Of a stretch of 64,000 nucleotides of DNA, positions 49,838 through 57,692 are shown piece after piece. The stretch's first letter is position 1. Every line of letters begins with the position of its first letter. A program made the position numbers and the translations under genes. The DNA is from Candidatus Ozemobacteraceae bacterium (GTDB lineage Bacteria > Muiribacteriota > Ozemobacteria > Ozemobacterales > Ozemobacteraceae), in contig DAOSOK010000021.1 of the NCBI GenBank assembly GCA_035373905.1, positions 1-64,000 on the forward strand, written 5' to 3'. The notes beneath the pieces are model-generated. The model saw nothing but the letters and a program-made list of their open reading frames with translations. It was not told where the DNA came from and did no database searches.

Positions 49838-51013
49838 GTGCCGACAACCCGATTCCTTCCCCCGATCCTTCCATTCGAGCCCCCTTCCGCTTCGGGGGAC
49901 CCCCTCCCCTGCGGTACACCTGCGGCCGAGTGTTTCGAGGGACCCGCCCTGGGCGAACTCCGGATCGAGACACCCCGGGTGAAGGCCAGAACCGCGACCG
50001 CAAGGATCGCAGCCTCCTTTGGCCCGGTGATGATCCTGACCCTGCTTCTCATCGTCTGGGGAACCGCTTCTTGGGGACAACCCGCTTCCCCGGCCGAATC
50101 CGTCCCAATGAAGGTGGAGGTGGGGCTTTACATCATCGACATCGCCAAGCTCGATCTGAAGGAAAATCAGTTCTACGCGGATTTCTACATCTGGTACAAG
50201 TGGTCCCGGAACCCAGACCTGGATTGGAGCCCCGAAAAGGTGGAGTTCATGAACGGAACCATCGAGACGGCCACAAAACTGGCTTCCGAAACTCTCGCCA
50301 GCGGAAAGGAGTATGCCTCACAACGGATCAAGGGAACCTTTCGAGGCCGCTTCAAGCTCCATTCCTACCCTTTCGACACCCAAACCCTTCCCATCATCCT
50401 CGAGGATCAGGAATCGGGAATCCATCGCGTGGTCTTCGTTCCCGACCCGGATGTCCCGGATTCCCGGAAGTGGGTCGAAGCGGACGTCCAGGTTCCCGAC
50501 TGGCAGATCCAGGGCACGAACGCTTTCACCGACGTCCATCACTACGACACGAATTTCGGGGATTCCACGAAAATCAATTCCGAACGGAATTCCCATTACT
50601 CCCGTTTCACTTTCCAGGTGAAACTCGGCCGATTTTTCATCCCGCACATGATCAAGTTCATCATCCCATTGCTGGTGATCGCCGGGATGGCCTACATGGT
50701 CTTCTTCATCAACGCAAAGGAATTCGAGGCCCAGTGCGGGATCTGCGTGACCTCCCTCCTTTCCGCGGTCGCTCTGCACATGTCCCAGGCTGACGCCCTT
50801 CCGGCGGTCGGGTATCTCGTACTCTCCGACAAGATTTTCATCCTCTTCTACGTCACGATTTTTTCGGCGCTTGTTCAGACCGTCGTCGCCAATAACTACG
50901 CGAAGACCGGGAAGGTCGATCTTGCGATGAAACTGGACTGGCTTTTCCAGATCATCTACCCCCTTGCGATCCTCGGAGGAACCATCCTCGTCGTCCTGAC
51001 CACCCCTCCCTGA
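49838..51013 (+). CDS. Pentameric ligand-gated ion channel (Cys-loop receptor superfamily)
   Basis: Bacterial homologue of GLIC/ELIC-type channels, 391 residues. After an unusually long N-terminal leader and hydrophobic signal (ILTLLLIVWGTASWG, about residues 66-80), the extracellular beta-sandwich starts VEVGLYIIDIAKLDLKENQF and contains YADFYIWYKW and the loop HSYPFDTQTLPIIL, the prokaryotic counterpart of the Cys loop (no disulfide). Four membrane helices follow; M2 reads EFEAQCGICVTSLLSAVALH with Glu at the inner mouth, as in cation-selective channels. GGAG precedes the GTG start; an ATG at 50030 is an alternative. Ligand unknown. Confidence 0.88.
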   Translation: MPTTRFLPPILPFEPPSASGDPLPCGTPAAECFEGPALGELRIETPRVKARTATARIAASFGPVMILTLLLIVWGTASWGQPASPAESVPMKVEVGLYIIDIAKLDLKENQFYADFYIWYKWSRNPDLDWSPEKVEFMNGTIETATKLASETLASGKEYASQRIKGTFRGRFKLHSYPFDTQTLPIILEDQESGIHRVVFVPDPDVPDSRKWVEADVQVPDWQIQGTNAFTDVHHYDTNFGDSTKINSERNSHYSRFTFQVKLGRFFIPHMIKFIIPLLVIAGMAYMVFFINAKEFEAQCGICVTSLLSAVALHMSQADALPAVGYLVLSDKIFILFYVTIFSALVQTVVANNYAKTGKVDLAMKLDWLFQIIYPLAILGGTILVVLTTPP

Positions 51014-51375
51014 AGGGCACCCCGAAACGTTCGCCTGCCGGCTTCCGCCAGGATTTTTGAGGAAGTCATCGGGGCGGGGCTGTTCAAATGCCCAAATGCC
51101 TGGATGGCGACCACGGCTCCAGGCATTGAACAAGCTATTCCAACGTAGATTTCATTCGGGGGTTTCGCGGAGGAGGTCGTCGTAGATGGCGGTGGAGCCG
51201 GGGATCAGGAGGAACATGGCGGTCTTGAAACGCTTTGCGGCGGCGTCGCGGCGACCGGTATGGCAAGACCGGCGAGCCAGGCCAGCAGGAGCGCCGCCCA
51301 GGCACTTGCGCGGCAGTCCCGGGGCCGTGAATGTCGAATCGTCTCGTGTCCGTCCATGCCGTCAGTCCTTCGAAG
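51014..51375. other. 362-base gap holding a decayed small gene
   Basis: Between the channel gene and lysC (convergent). The right half contains the leftward pseudogene at 51152-51357. The left 130 bases carry no recognisable gene, promoter or strong terminator. Confidence 0.5.
51152..51357 (-). pseudogene. Small exported protein gene, frameshifted, downstream of lysC
   Basis: GAAGGA stands 8 bases before an ATG at 51357, 18 bases after the lysC stop. The frame reads DGHETIRHSRP then a signal-like helix ASAWAALLLAWLAGLAIPVA and stops after about 55 codons. A neighbouring frame continues AKRFKTAMFLLIPGSTAIYD and DLLRETPE-stop, giving a plausible C-terminus. A similar ending (AIQNDLLRETPD-stop) occurs at 54073-54115, so this is probably one of two related genes, here broken by a frameshift. 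It could also be a genuine 55-residue peptide. Confidence 0.45.
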
Positions 51376-52650
51376 TCAAAACGAGGTTCCGAACGTCTCC
51401 TTTTTCCTTTTCGGGGGGCGCCTGACGGCGGGAACCATATCCATATCGAATGCTTTATAAACAGTCTGGAGAGCATCGTCCAGCCGGTCCCGATCGATGA
51501 CGCAGGAGACCTTGATCTCGGACGTGGAGATCAGACCGATGTTGATTCCGACCCCGGCCAGGGCTTCGAACATCCGGGCGGCAACCCCCGGATGGGAGCG
51601 CATTCCCGCCCCGATGATCGAGACCTTGGCGATCTCGGTCTCGGCGATCACCTCTCCGTAGCCTTCCTTCCGGGCGAGATCCTTGAGAATTCGCACGCCC
51701 TTTTCGAGATCCGAGCGGGGAAGGGTGAAGCTGAGGTCGGTCAGCCCGCCTCGCGTACGATTGAGCACGATGACGTCGACATTGATCTCGACAGCCGCCA
51801 GGGCGGAGAAGATGTTCCCCGCCACTCCCGGCCGGTCGGGAAGATCCAGCACCGAGACCTTGGCTTCCTTCACATCGTAGGTGATCCCGCAAACGGCAGC
51901 CTTTTCCATATACCGATCCTCCTCCTGAATCCAGGTTCCCTCTTCTTCCGAAAAACTGGTCCGGACGTGCAGACGGACCCCGTTCTTCATCGCGCACTCG
52001 ACGGCCCGCGGGTGAAGCAACTTCGTCCCGAGGCTCGCGAGCTCGAGCATCTCTTCGTAGCTCAGGGCATCGAGCCTCCGGGCGGTGGGAATTTTCCGGG
52101 GGTCGGCCGTGAACACGCCGCTCTCGTCTGTGAGTTTCTCGCAGACATCTGCCTTCAGGGCGGCAGCCAGCACCACCGCCGTTATGTCGGAGCCCCCGCG
52201 GCCGAGGGTGGTGATCTCCAGCGCGTCGGTCATGCCCTGAAATCCCGCCACGATCACGATGTTTCCGGCCTCGAGGGATTTTTGAATCCGCTCCGCGTCC
52301 ACCTTGAGAATGCGGGCCTTGGTATGGCTGGAATCGGTGATGATGCCCACCTGCTGGCCCGTGAAGGAAACGGCCGAGTGGCCGAGGGACTTGATCGCCA
52401 TCGCCAACAGCGCGGCACTGGCCTGTTCCCCCGTCGCCACCAGCATGTCGAGCTCGCGATCGGGCGGGCGTGGCGCGATCCGCTCGGCGAGGCTGATGAG
52501 CTTGTTGGTGGTCGACCCCATGGCCGAAACGACGGCCACGACCTGGCTTCCCTGTTCCCTGACCGAAACGATCCGCCTGGCGACGCGACGGATGAGGTCC
52601 GGGGTCGCGACGGAACTTCCCCCGTATTTCTGAACGACGAGTCTGTTCAT
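51376..52650 (-). CDS. lysC: Aspartate kinase
   Basis: First step of the aspartate family (lysine, threonine, methionine, diaminopimelate); 424 residues. The N-terminal catalytic motif KYGGSSVATPD and the block TTLGRGGSDITAVVLAAAL are typical, as are LTDESGVFTADPRKIP and two C-terminal ACT domains (VSVLDLPDRPGVAGNIFSAL and VSIIGAGMRSHPGVAARMFE) that bind lysine or threonine for feedback control. It overlaps lysA by 4 bases (ATGA) and is second in the leftward operon. Confidence 0.95.
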   Translation of the reverse strand: MNRLVVQKYGGSSVATPDLIRRVARRIVSVREQGSQVVAVVSAMGSTTNKLISLAERIAPRPPDRELDMLVATGEQASAALLAMAIKSLGHSAVSFTGQQVGIITDSSHTKARILKVDAERIQKSLEAGNIVIVAGFQGMTDALEITTLGRGGSDITAVVLAAALKADVCEKLTDESGVFTADPRKIPTARRLDALSYEEMLELASLGTKLLHPRAVECAMKNGVRLHVRTSFSEEEGTWIQEEDRYMEKAAVCGITYDVKEAKVSVLDLPDRPGVAGNIFSALAAVEINVDVIVLNRTRGGLTDLSFTLPRSDLEKGVRILKDLARKEGYGEVIAETEIAKVSIIGAGMRSHPGVAARMFEALAGVGINIGLISTSEIKVSCVIDRDRLDDALQTVYKAFDMDMVPAVRRPPKRKKETFGTSF

Positions 52651-53972
52651 GACTGGCTCCGATAGGGGTTGAAGTCGTTGCGGAGGAGGTCGGAAAACGT
52701 CTCCCGGCGGACCAGGAGCCGGCTCCGGCCCTCCGCGAGGCCCACGACGGCGGGGCGCGGCAGGCGGTTGTAGTTCGAGCTCATGGAATAATGGTAGGCT
52801 CCGGTGCAGAACACGGCGAGCAGATCGCCCGGCTCGGGCTCCGAAAGGGCGGCCTGGTAGATGATCATGTCGCCGCTCTCACAGGCCTTCCCGGCCACGG
52901 AGTAGGCCTGAGCGGGGGGGCGGCCGGCCTTGTTGGCGAGCACGGAGGTGTAGATCGAGCCGTAGAGCGCCGTTCGGGGGTGGTCGGCCATCGAACCATC
53001 GACGGCGATATAGGTCCGGATGCCGGGAATGGGCTTGACAGCGCCAACGGTGTAGAGGGTCAGCCCGGCGGGGGCCACGATCGACCGGCCGGGCTCGATC
53101 CACAGCCGGCGCGGCATCGGCATTCCCAGTTCGCTCGTCTTTTCGCGGACGGCGGCGCAGAGCGTCCCGACGTATTCCTCGATCGAGGGAGGATAATCCT
53201 CGCTCGAATACCGGATTCCCAGCCCGCCGCCCAGGTCCAGTTCCCACTCTTCGCCCGGGAAGAGGTCGCGCAGGCGGCCGATGAAATCCAGGGTGATCCA
53301 GGCCCCGGCCCGGAAGGCCGCAAGATCGAACAATTGGGACCCGATATGGCAGTGCAACCCGACAAGCCGCACGTTCTCGAGACCCCGGGCGATGCGGATG
53401 GCCTCCTCCGCCTGGCCGTTCTCGATCCCGAACCCGAACTTGGTGTCGAGATGCCCCGTCTGGATATGGTGGTGCGTATGAGTGTTGATGCCCGGCGTGG
53501 CGCGAAAGAAGATCGGCTGCACCTTCCCCGCCCTTCCGGCGAGCTCGTCGAGAAGGCGGAGCTCGTACAGATTGTCCACCACGAATCGCGAGACCCCCAG
53601 TTCCAGGGCCAGTTCTATTTCGCCGGGGGTCTTGTTGTTGCCGTGAAAAAGAACCCGCTCCATCGGGAACCCCGCGGCGGATGCGGTATGCAGCTCCCCT
53701 CCCGAACAGACGTCCAGTCCCATGCCCTCACGATCGAGCAGGCCGCAGAAGCCGGTCGTCAGGAAGGCCTTCCCCGCATACGCCACCGTCGCCTCGACGC
53801 CGTGCGAGCGAAACGCCTGGACATACCGCCGGCATTTCTCGCGGGCGATGTCCTCGCTGAGCACCCAGAGCGGAGTGCCGTATTCCTTCGCCAGTTCGAC
53901 CGTATCGACCCCGGAGAAAAAGAGTCGACCATCCCGTATGGAAAAGCCCTCGATATGCGACAGATGTGACAT
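52647..53972 (-). CDS. lysA: Diaminopimelate decarboxylase
   Basis: PLP enzyme converting meso-diaminopimelate to lysine; 441 residues. The PLP lysine is in VAYAGKAFLTTGFC; the alanine-racemase-like barrel shows FHGNNKTPGEIELAL, GLHCHIGSQ and ELDLGGGLGIRYSSED; the second domain has EPGRSIVAPAG and the ending AGKACESGDMI, whose Cys contacts the partner active site. It is first in lysA-lysC, driven by the promoter at 54033-54061. Pairing with lysC suggests coordinated lysine supply. Confidence 0.95.
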   Translation of the reverse strand: MSHLSHIEGFSIRDGRLFFSGVDTVELAKEYGTPLWVLSEDIAREKCRRYVQAFRSHGVEATVAYAGKAFLTTGFCGLLDREGMGLDVCSGGELHTASAAGFPMERVLFHGNNKTPGEIELALELGVSRFVVDNLYELRLLDELAGRAGKVQPIFFRATPGINTHTHHHIQTGHLDTKFGFGIENGQAEEAIRIARGLENVRLVGLHCHIGSQLFDLAAFRAGAWITLDFIGRLRDLFPGEEWELDLGGGLGIRYSSEDYPPSIEEYVGTLCAAVREKTSELGMPMPRRLWIEPGRSIVAPAGLTLYTVGAVKPIPGIRTYIAVDGSMADHPRTALYGSIYTSVLANKAGRPPAQAYSVAGKACESGDMIIYQAALSEPEPGDLLAVFCTGAYHYSMSSNYNRLPRPAVVGLAEGRSRLLVRRETFSDLLRNDFNPYRSQS

Positions 53973-54032
53973 TTCCTCCCACTTCGCTGTACACGGAATC
54001 CGCGACTTCCGACGTGTCGCCGGTCGGAGTGG

Positions 54033-54061
54033 AGTATAAGGGGGAAGCCGGCAGGAAACAA
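54033..54061 (-). promoter_or_regulatory. Promoter of the lysA-lysC operon
   Basis: Reading leftward: TTGTTT (54056-54061), 17-base spacer, TATACT (54033-54038). It lies about 60 bases upstream of the lysA start. No L-box-like structure was recognised in the short leader. Confidence 0.65.
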
Positions 54062-54072
54062 GAACCGATTCG

Positions 54073-54115
54073 TCAATCCGGTGTTTCCCGCAGAAGGTCG
54101 TTCTGGATGGCCCAT
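54073..54115 (-). repeat. Diverged copy of the gene end found at 51152-51195
   Basis: On the minus strand this segment encodes HQWAIQNDLLRETPD-stop. The matching segment at 51152-51195 encodes STAIYDDLLRETPE-stop, and the DNA matches at roughly three of four positions over about 40 bases. The two flank the lysA-lysC pair in the same orientation. No start or signal peptide is seen for this copy; it follows the 595-residue protein's stop by 25 bases. Confidence 0.45.
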
Positions 54116-54140
54116 TGATGCGGGTCGGGGCACCGCGCCG

Positions 54141-55928
54141 TCACTCCTCAGGGGTCAGGATGCCGTAACAGCGGGCGAACCAGTAGGCCATGAGATACCC
54201 GACCGGCGCGACCCGTCCGGGGCCGTCGCTGCCGCTGACGATGCGGCGCGGGCACTCCTGCCAGATGAAGATGTGCGGGGCCCGCTTGTCGATCGGGAAC
54301 ACACGGTCAGCCTGGTTGCCGTAGCGCTCGAACCGGTCCGGCCACGGCAGCACCCGCAGGCCCGGCTCGGCGCCGTTGTCGACGCGCCGCTGGCGCTGAT
54401 CTTCCGGATACCGTTCGAGCGTCCGTTTCGCGGCCGCCAGCAGGTCGGAGGAAAGCGAGGCCGTGCCGTGAACGTGCCGGATGTAAGTGTACAACGGGTT
54501 CGCCTCGTCGGCGATGGGAAGGAACGCACGGTCGACGCAGTCGCGCGCGGCCGGCTCGATGCCGCTCTCCCGGAGGCCTTCCATCAGCCCGAGCAGGGCG
54601 AACTGGGTGATGTTCGTGCCGACGTAGCTGCGCAGGGCATCCGACAGCTCGTCGAGATTCGACGATGCCATTTCCCGCCAGACCGCGGCGCGCGCCTCGA
54701 GCTTTTCGGCGGGCTTCGTGAAACCGAGATTTCGGGCGGCGGCGGCCCAGGCGTCAGCGTCGTCCGCAAGCCGCCCGAGCCAATCGAACCCGCGCGGGCC
54801 GCGAAGGCAGTCGAGAATACCTATGAGCATATTTCCGCGAAGATACCCGACCGCGAAGGCAACCGCACGGGCGACCGGAGATATAAAGCTTATTATATTT
54901 GAATAACCGGGCCTGAATCTCCTGCCGGCTTCGAGAGCAAGATCGGCGAGCGAGACGTGGAGCTGCGCGATCAGCCGGACGGCCACGTTTTCGTTGATAC
55001 CGAGAAACAGGTCGCTCACCAGTTGGGACGTCTCGGACGCAACTCGCGGATAGGCGCGGCGGCCGCACAGCTCGTCGCGAAAAAACCTCTCGAGATCGGG
55101 GTCTTTCGTGATGCGTGCGGCGGTGCCGGTCATCAGCAGGGCCCGCAGGGCCTCCCCTCCCCTGATCGGCGGAGGCCTGAACGTCGCCAGCACCTCGGCC
55201 ATCGTGGCGTTGTAGGGAACGCTCCGGCAGAAGGCGTTCACCGGGAAATCATCGACTCTCGCCCACTCCTCCGGGGTGATCCGGTCCTGGTAGCAGTAAT
55301 CGGGCGAGACGCTGAACATGCTCTTCGGCGTCCCATCGATCGTGGCGACGAGGGCGAGGTCGTTACGCCGCAGGTTTCGGCCGGCCGCGAGCACGTCGGA
55401 GGCCACCCGTTCCCGCAGTCCGGCGTCGCGGATCACCGGCCAGGCCAGCATCCAGGCGAGAAAGATGCCCGTGTACTGGTCGCGGGACGTATCGGTGTTC
55501 CAGACGAGGTCCTGGTTTGGCGGCGCGCCCGGAGCGAGGTTGTTCCGCCCGGGGAACCAGCTGCGATGCCCGAAATATCGGCCGAGAAACCCGTCCCCGC
55601 CGCACAGGAGGTGAAGCCTGTGGAAGGCCTCCAGCGAGGTTTCGACCGCCGCCAGCGCCTCGGGGTCTTTCGTGGCGCGCCATCGGAACACTTCGGCGGC
55701 GATCCAGGCGCCCGTCCAGATCGTCGAATCGCCGCCTCCGGCGGGCATGAGGAAGCCGCCGTCGGGGCCGGGAACAGCATCGAACACCAGGCCGTTCGGG
55801 CAGTGCAGTTTCCGGATCGCCTCCTCGAACCGCATCGCCTTGTCGTGCAGTGGTCCCGCAAAAAGGCACGAAACGGAAAAAAACATCGGAAGAACAACCA
55901 TGTATATTATATAATTTATATTTCTCAC
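54141..55928 (-). CDS. Exported protein of unknown function, possible alpha/alpha-toroid
   Basis: A 595-residue protein with an N-terminal hydrophobic signal (MVVLPMFFSVSCLFAGP, with a Cys that might be a lipobox-like site). The body is helical and rich in Trp and Arg, with blocks such as DSTIWTGAWIAAEVFRWRAT, GRYFGHRSWFPGRNNLA and DTSRDQYTGIFLAWMLAW that resemble alpha/alpha-toroid sugar-active enzymes or prenyl/terpenoid-like folds, but no catalytic motif was recognised. GTG at 55928 has AGAGG 6 bases upstream. A strong AT-rich codon island is at 54882-54902. It is upstream of the lysA promoter on the same strand. Confidence 0.6.
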   Translation of the reverse strand: MRNINYIIYMVVLPMFFSVSCLFAGPLHDKAMRFEEAIRKLHCPNGLVFDAVPGPDGGFLMPAGGGDSTIWTGAWIAAEVFRWRATKDPEALAAVETSLEAFHRLHLLCGGDGFLGRYFGHRSWFPGRNNLAPGAPPNQDLVWNTDTSRDQYTGIFLAWMLAWPVIRDAGLRERVASDVLAAGRNLRRNDLALVATIDGTPKSMFSVSPDYCYQDRITPEEWARVDDFPVNAFCRSVPYNATMAEVLATFRPPPIRGGEALRALLMTGTAARITKDPDLERFFRDELCGRRAYPRVASETSQLVSDLFLGINENVAVRLIAQLHVSLADLALEAGRRFRPGYSNIISFISPVARAVAFAVGYLRGNMLIGILDCLRGPRGFDWLGRLADDADAWAAAARNLGFTKPAEKLEARAAVWREMASSNLDELSDALRSYVGTNITQFALLGLMEGLRESGIEPAARDCVDRAFLPIADEANPLYTYIRHVHGTASLSSDLLAAAKRTLERYPEDQRQRRVDNGAEPGLRVLPWPDRFERYGNQADRVFPIDKRAPHIFIWQECPRRIVSGSDGPGRVAPVGYLMAYWFARCYGILTPEE

Positions 55929-56026
55929 ACGAAGCCTCTCGCGCTCATCTCATCGTCGCCCCGGCGCGAAGATCGGACGGCCGACGCGGGCCGTCGCGGG
56001 AAAAAGCGCCGTCGCGACAGTATACT

Positions 56027-57310
56027 ATGGACAACCGACGGCGGGCCCGATACACTTTCCACGTGTCGAAACGAAAGAAGAACGGAACGCATCCGACAAC
56101 CCCCGCCAACTCCGGCCTAAAGACCGTGGCCGCTCCTCAGCCGTCTGCTCCCTCCCAGGCCGCGTCGGCGTCGTCCCGGGCGAAGGGCGCTCCGGCACCG
56201 GAGGCAGCGCCCGACGAGACCTGTCTGATCGCTCCCTGGTCGTGGTGTTTCACCCGGTTTTCCTCGGCCTTGGCCGCCACGCTGGCCTTCTCACCCGCCC
56301 TCTGGCTCGTCCTCGTCGCGGTCCGCTCGGGCCTGTATCCCGGGGATCCCTGCTACTGGAACCACGAGATGACGCTCGTGACAGCCTTTACGGCGGCCGG
56401 TGCGATCAGCCTGTTTCTCGCGCGTCTGCTCGGGCGCCTGGTGGCGAACCTGTCGCGCATGCATCCAGACATGGCGGATTTTCTCGGTCGGCTCCGCGAC
56501 CGGTTCCACGACTGGCGCTGGCTCGTTCCCGGCCCGCTCCTGCTCGGGGCCCTGGCGATCTCGATCCGGTATGTGACCGCCGGGGAGTTCACCCCCTTTG
56601 CGTCAACGCACGTCGATATCCTGTTTTCCGTCTGGCTGCTGGTCGGTTTTTTCTTCGTGCTCAACGCGACCGTCCTGTGCGGCCGGTATACCGAACTCGT
56701 CAAGCGTATCGCCCATGAAATCGCGTCGGGCAAACTCGGACGGGCCGAAACCATTCTGTTGAGCCGTTTTTACCTGAACGTCGCGGTGCTGGCGACGATC
56801 CATTTCAGCTTCTGCGTCATCATCATCTACACCATGCACCTGCTTTACACCTATAACGGCATGATGTGGCCGGCGTATGCCCTCCTGCGCTGGCGGCCGG
56901 GCCTTGGACTTGCGGGACAGATCGCCCTGCTCGTGAAAGACCCGCTGTTCATCGAAGTGGTGATCTTTTTCGGTCTGCTGGGTCTCGCATCGCTGGCCCC
57001 GTTGCTGTATTTCACCTACCCACAGTGGGAGGTCCACAAGCTGCTGGACGTGCGCCGTCGGCGGCTGCTCGATGAAGCGCAGAAGCGCCTCGACGAGATC
57101 GAGACCCGCCTGCGCCCCGACTCTCCCGAGGCCGATTTCGAAACGTTCAGCCGAAGGCGGCTCATCGCGCAGGCGATCGAGGAGATGCCGACATGGCCGT
57201 TTTCCGGCTACGGAACGGCGGGCACCCTACTGCTGATCGCCATGCCCGGCTTTCTGGTTCTTCTCAAGGAAGTCTTCCTGCAGGCGTTCGTCCAGCTGCT
57301 CTTCTCCTGA
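56027..57310 (+). CDS. Multi-pass membrane protein of unknown function
   Basis: About 427 residues. A disordered N-terminus of 70 residues (Lys, Pro, Ala, Ser) precedes about six hydrophobic helices, e.g. ALAATLAFSPALWLVLVAV, AAGAISLFLARLLGRLV and FSFCVIIIYTMHLLYTYNG. Between the last two helices is a cytoplasmic coiled segment (LLDEAQKRLDEIETRLRPDS). No family recognised. Two starts are possible (ATG 56027, GTG 56063), neither with a good ribosome-binding site; TATACT at 56021-56026 could instead be a -10 box, which would favour the GTG. Divergent from the exported protein. Confidence 0.6.
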   Translation: MDNRRRARYTFHVSKRKKNGTHPTTPANSGLKTVAAPQPSAPSQAASASSRAKGAPAPEAAPDETCLIAPWSWCFTRFSSALAATLAFSPALWLVLVAVRSGLYPGDPCYWNHEMTLVTAFTAAGAISLFLARLLGRLVANLSRMHPDMADFLGRLRDRFHDWRWLVPGPLLLGALAISIRYVTAGEFTPFASTHVDILFSVWLLVGFFFVLNATVLCGRYTELVKRIAHEIASGKLGRAETILLSRFYLNVAVLATIHFSFCVIIIYTMHLLYTYNGMMWPAYALLRWRPGLGLAGQIALLVKDPLFIEVVIFFGLLGLASLAPLLYFTYPQWEVHKLLDVRRRRLLDEAQKRLDEIETRLRPDSPEADFETFSRRRLIAQAIEEMPTWPFSGYGTAGTLLLIAMPGFLVLLKEVFLQAFVQLLFS

Positions 57311-57326
57311 CCCCGTCCGGGCCGGC

Positions 57327-57602
57327 TCAGTCCCCGGTTTCGTAGGGCCAGCAGACCGTGATGACGCGAGGAACGTCGCAATCCTTCACGATGATCTTGA
57401 TGACGTCGCCGTTGAACCGCGCGCCCACGATGGCAAGGCGGTCGCCGCCGCGGTCCGGCCATTTTTTCATGACCCGCCCGTTCACGATCGCCTCGTGCAC
57501 CTGCTTGATGTAGATGCCCCGGGCAATCATCTGCTCGTAGGCATGTCGCGTGACATGAACTGTACCGGCAGCTATTTTTTCAGCGATCTCTTTCCGTCCC
57601 AT
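57327..57602 (-). CDS. DUF4258 protein
   Basis: A 91-residue protein of the DUF4258 type: ITRHAYEQM-like VHVTRHAYEQMIARGI, then VHEAIVNGRVMKKWPD, and strands RLAIVGARFNGDVIKIIV and RVITVCWPYE. The family shares the small barrel-like fold of BrnT/RelE-type toxins, but no antitoxin gene is adjacent. GGAG lies close before the ATG. It is downstream of the giant TPR/HEAT gene on the same strand and converges with the membrane protein gene. Confidence 0.78.
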   Translation of the reverse strand: MGRKEIAEKIAAGTVHVTRHAYEQMIARGIYIKQVHEAIVNGRVMKKWPDRGGDRLAIVGARFNGDVIKIIVKDCDVPRVITVCWPYETGD

Positions 57603-57692
57603 GTCTCCGTCCCATCACGGAAGATTGCGTTCTCGAACTGTACACGCGCCCCGAACTCCGCGCAAGACGGAACCGGAAAGCGCAGGTCCTTC

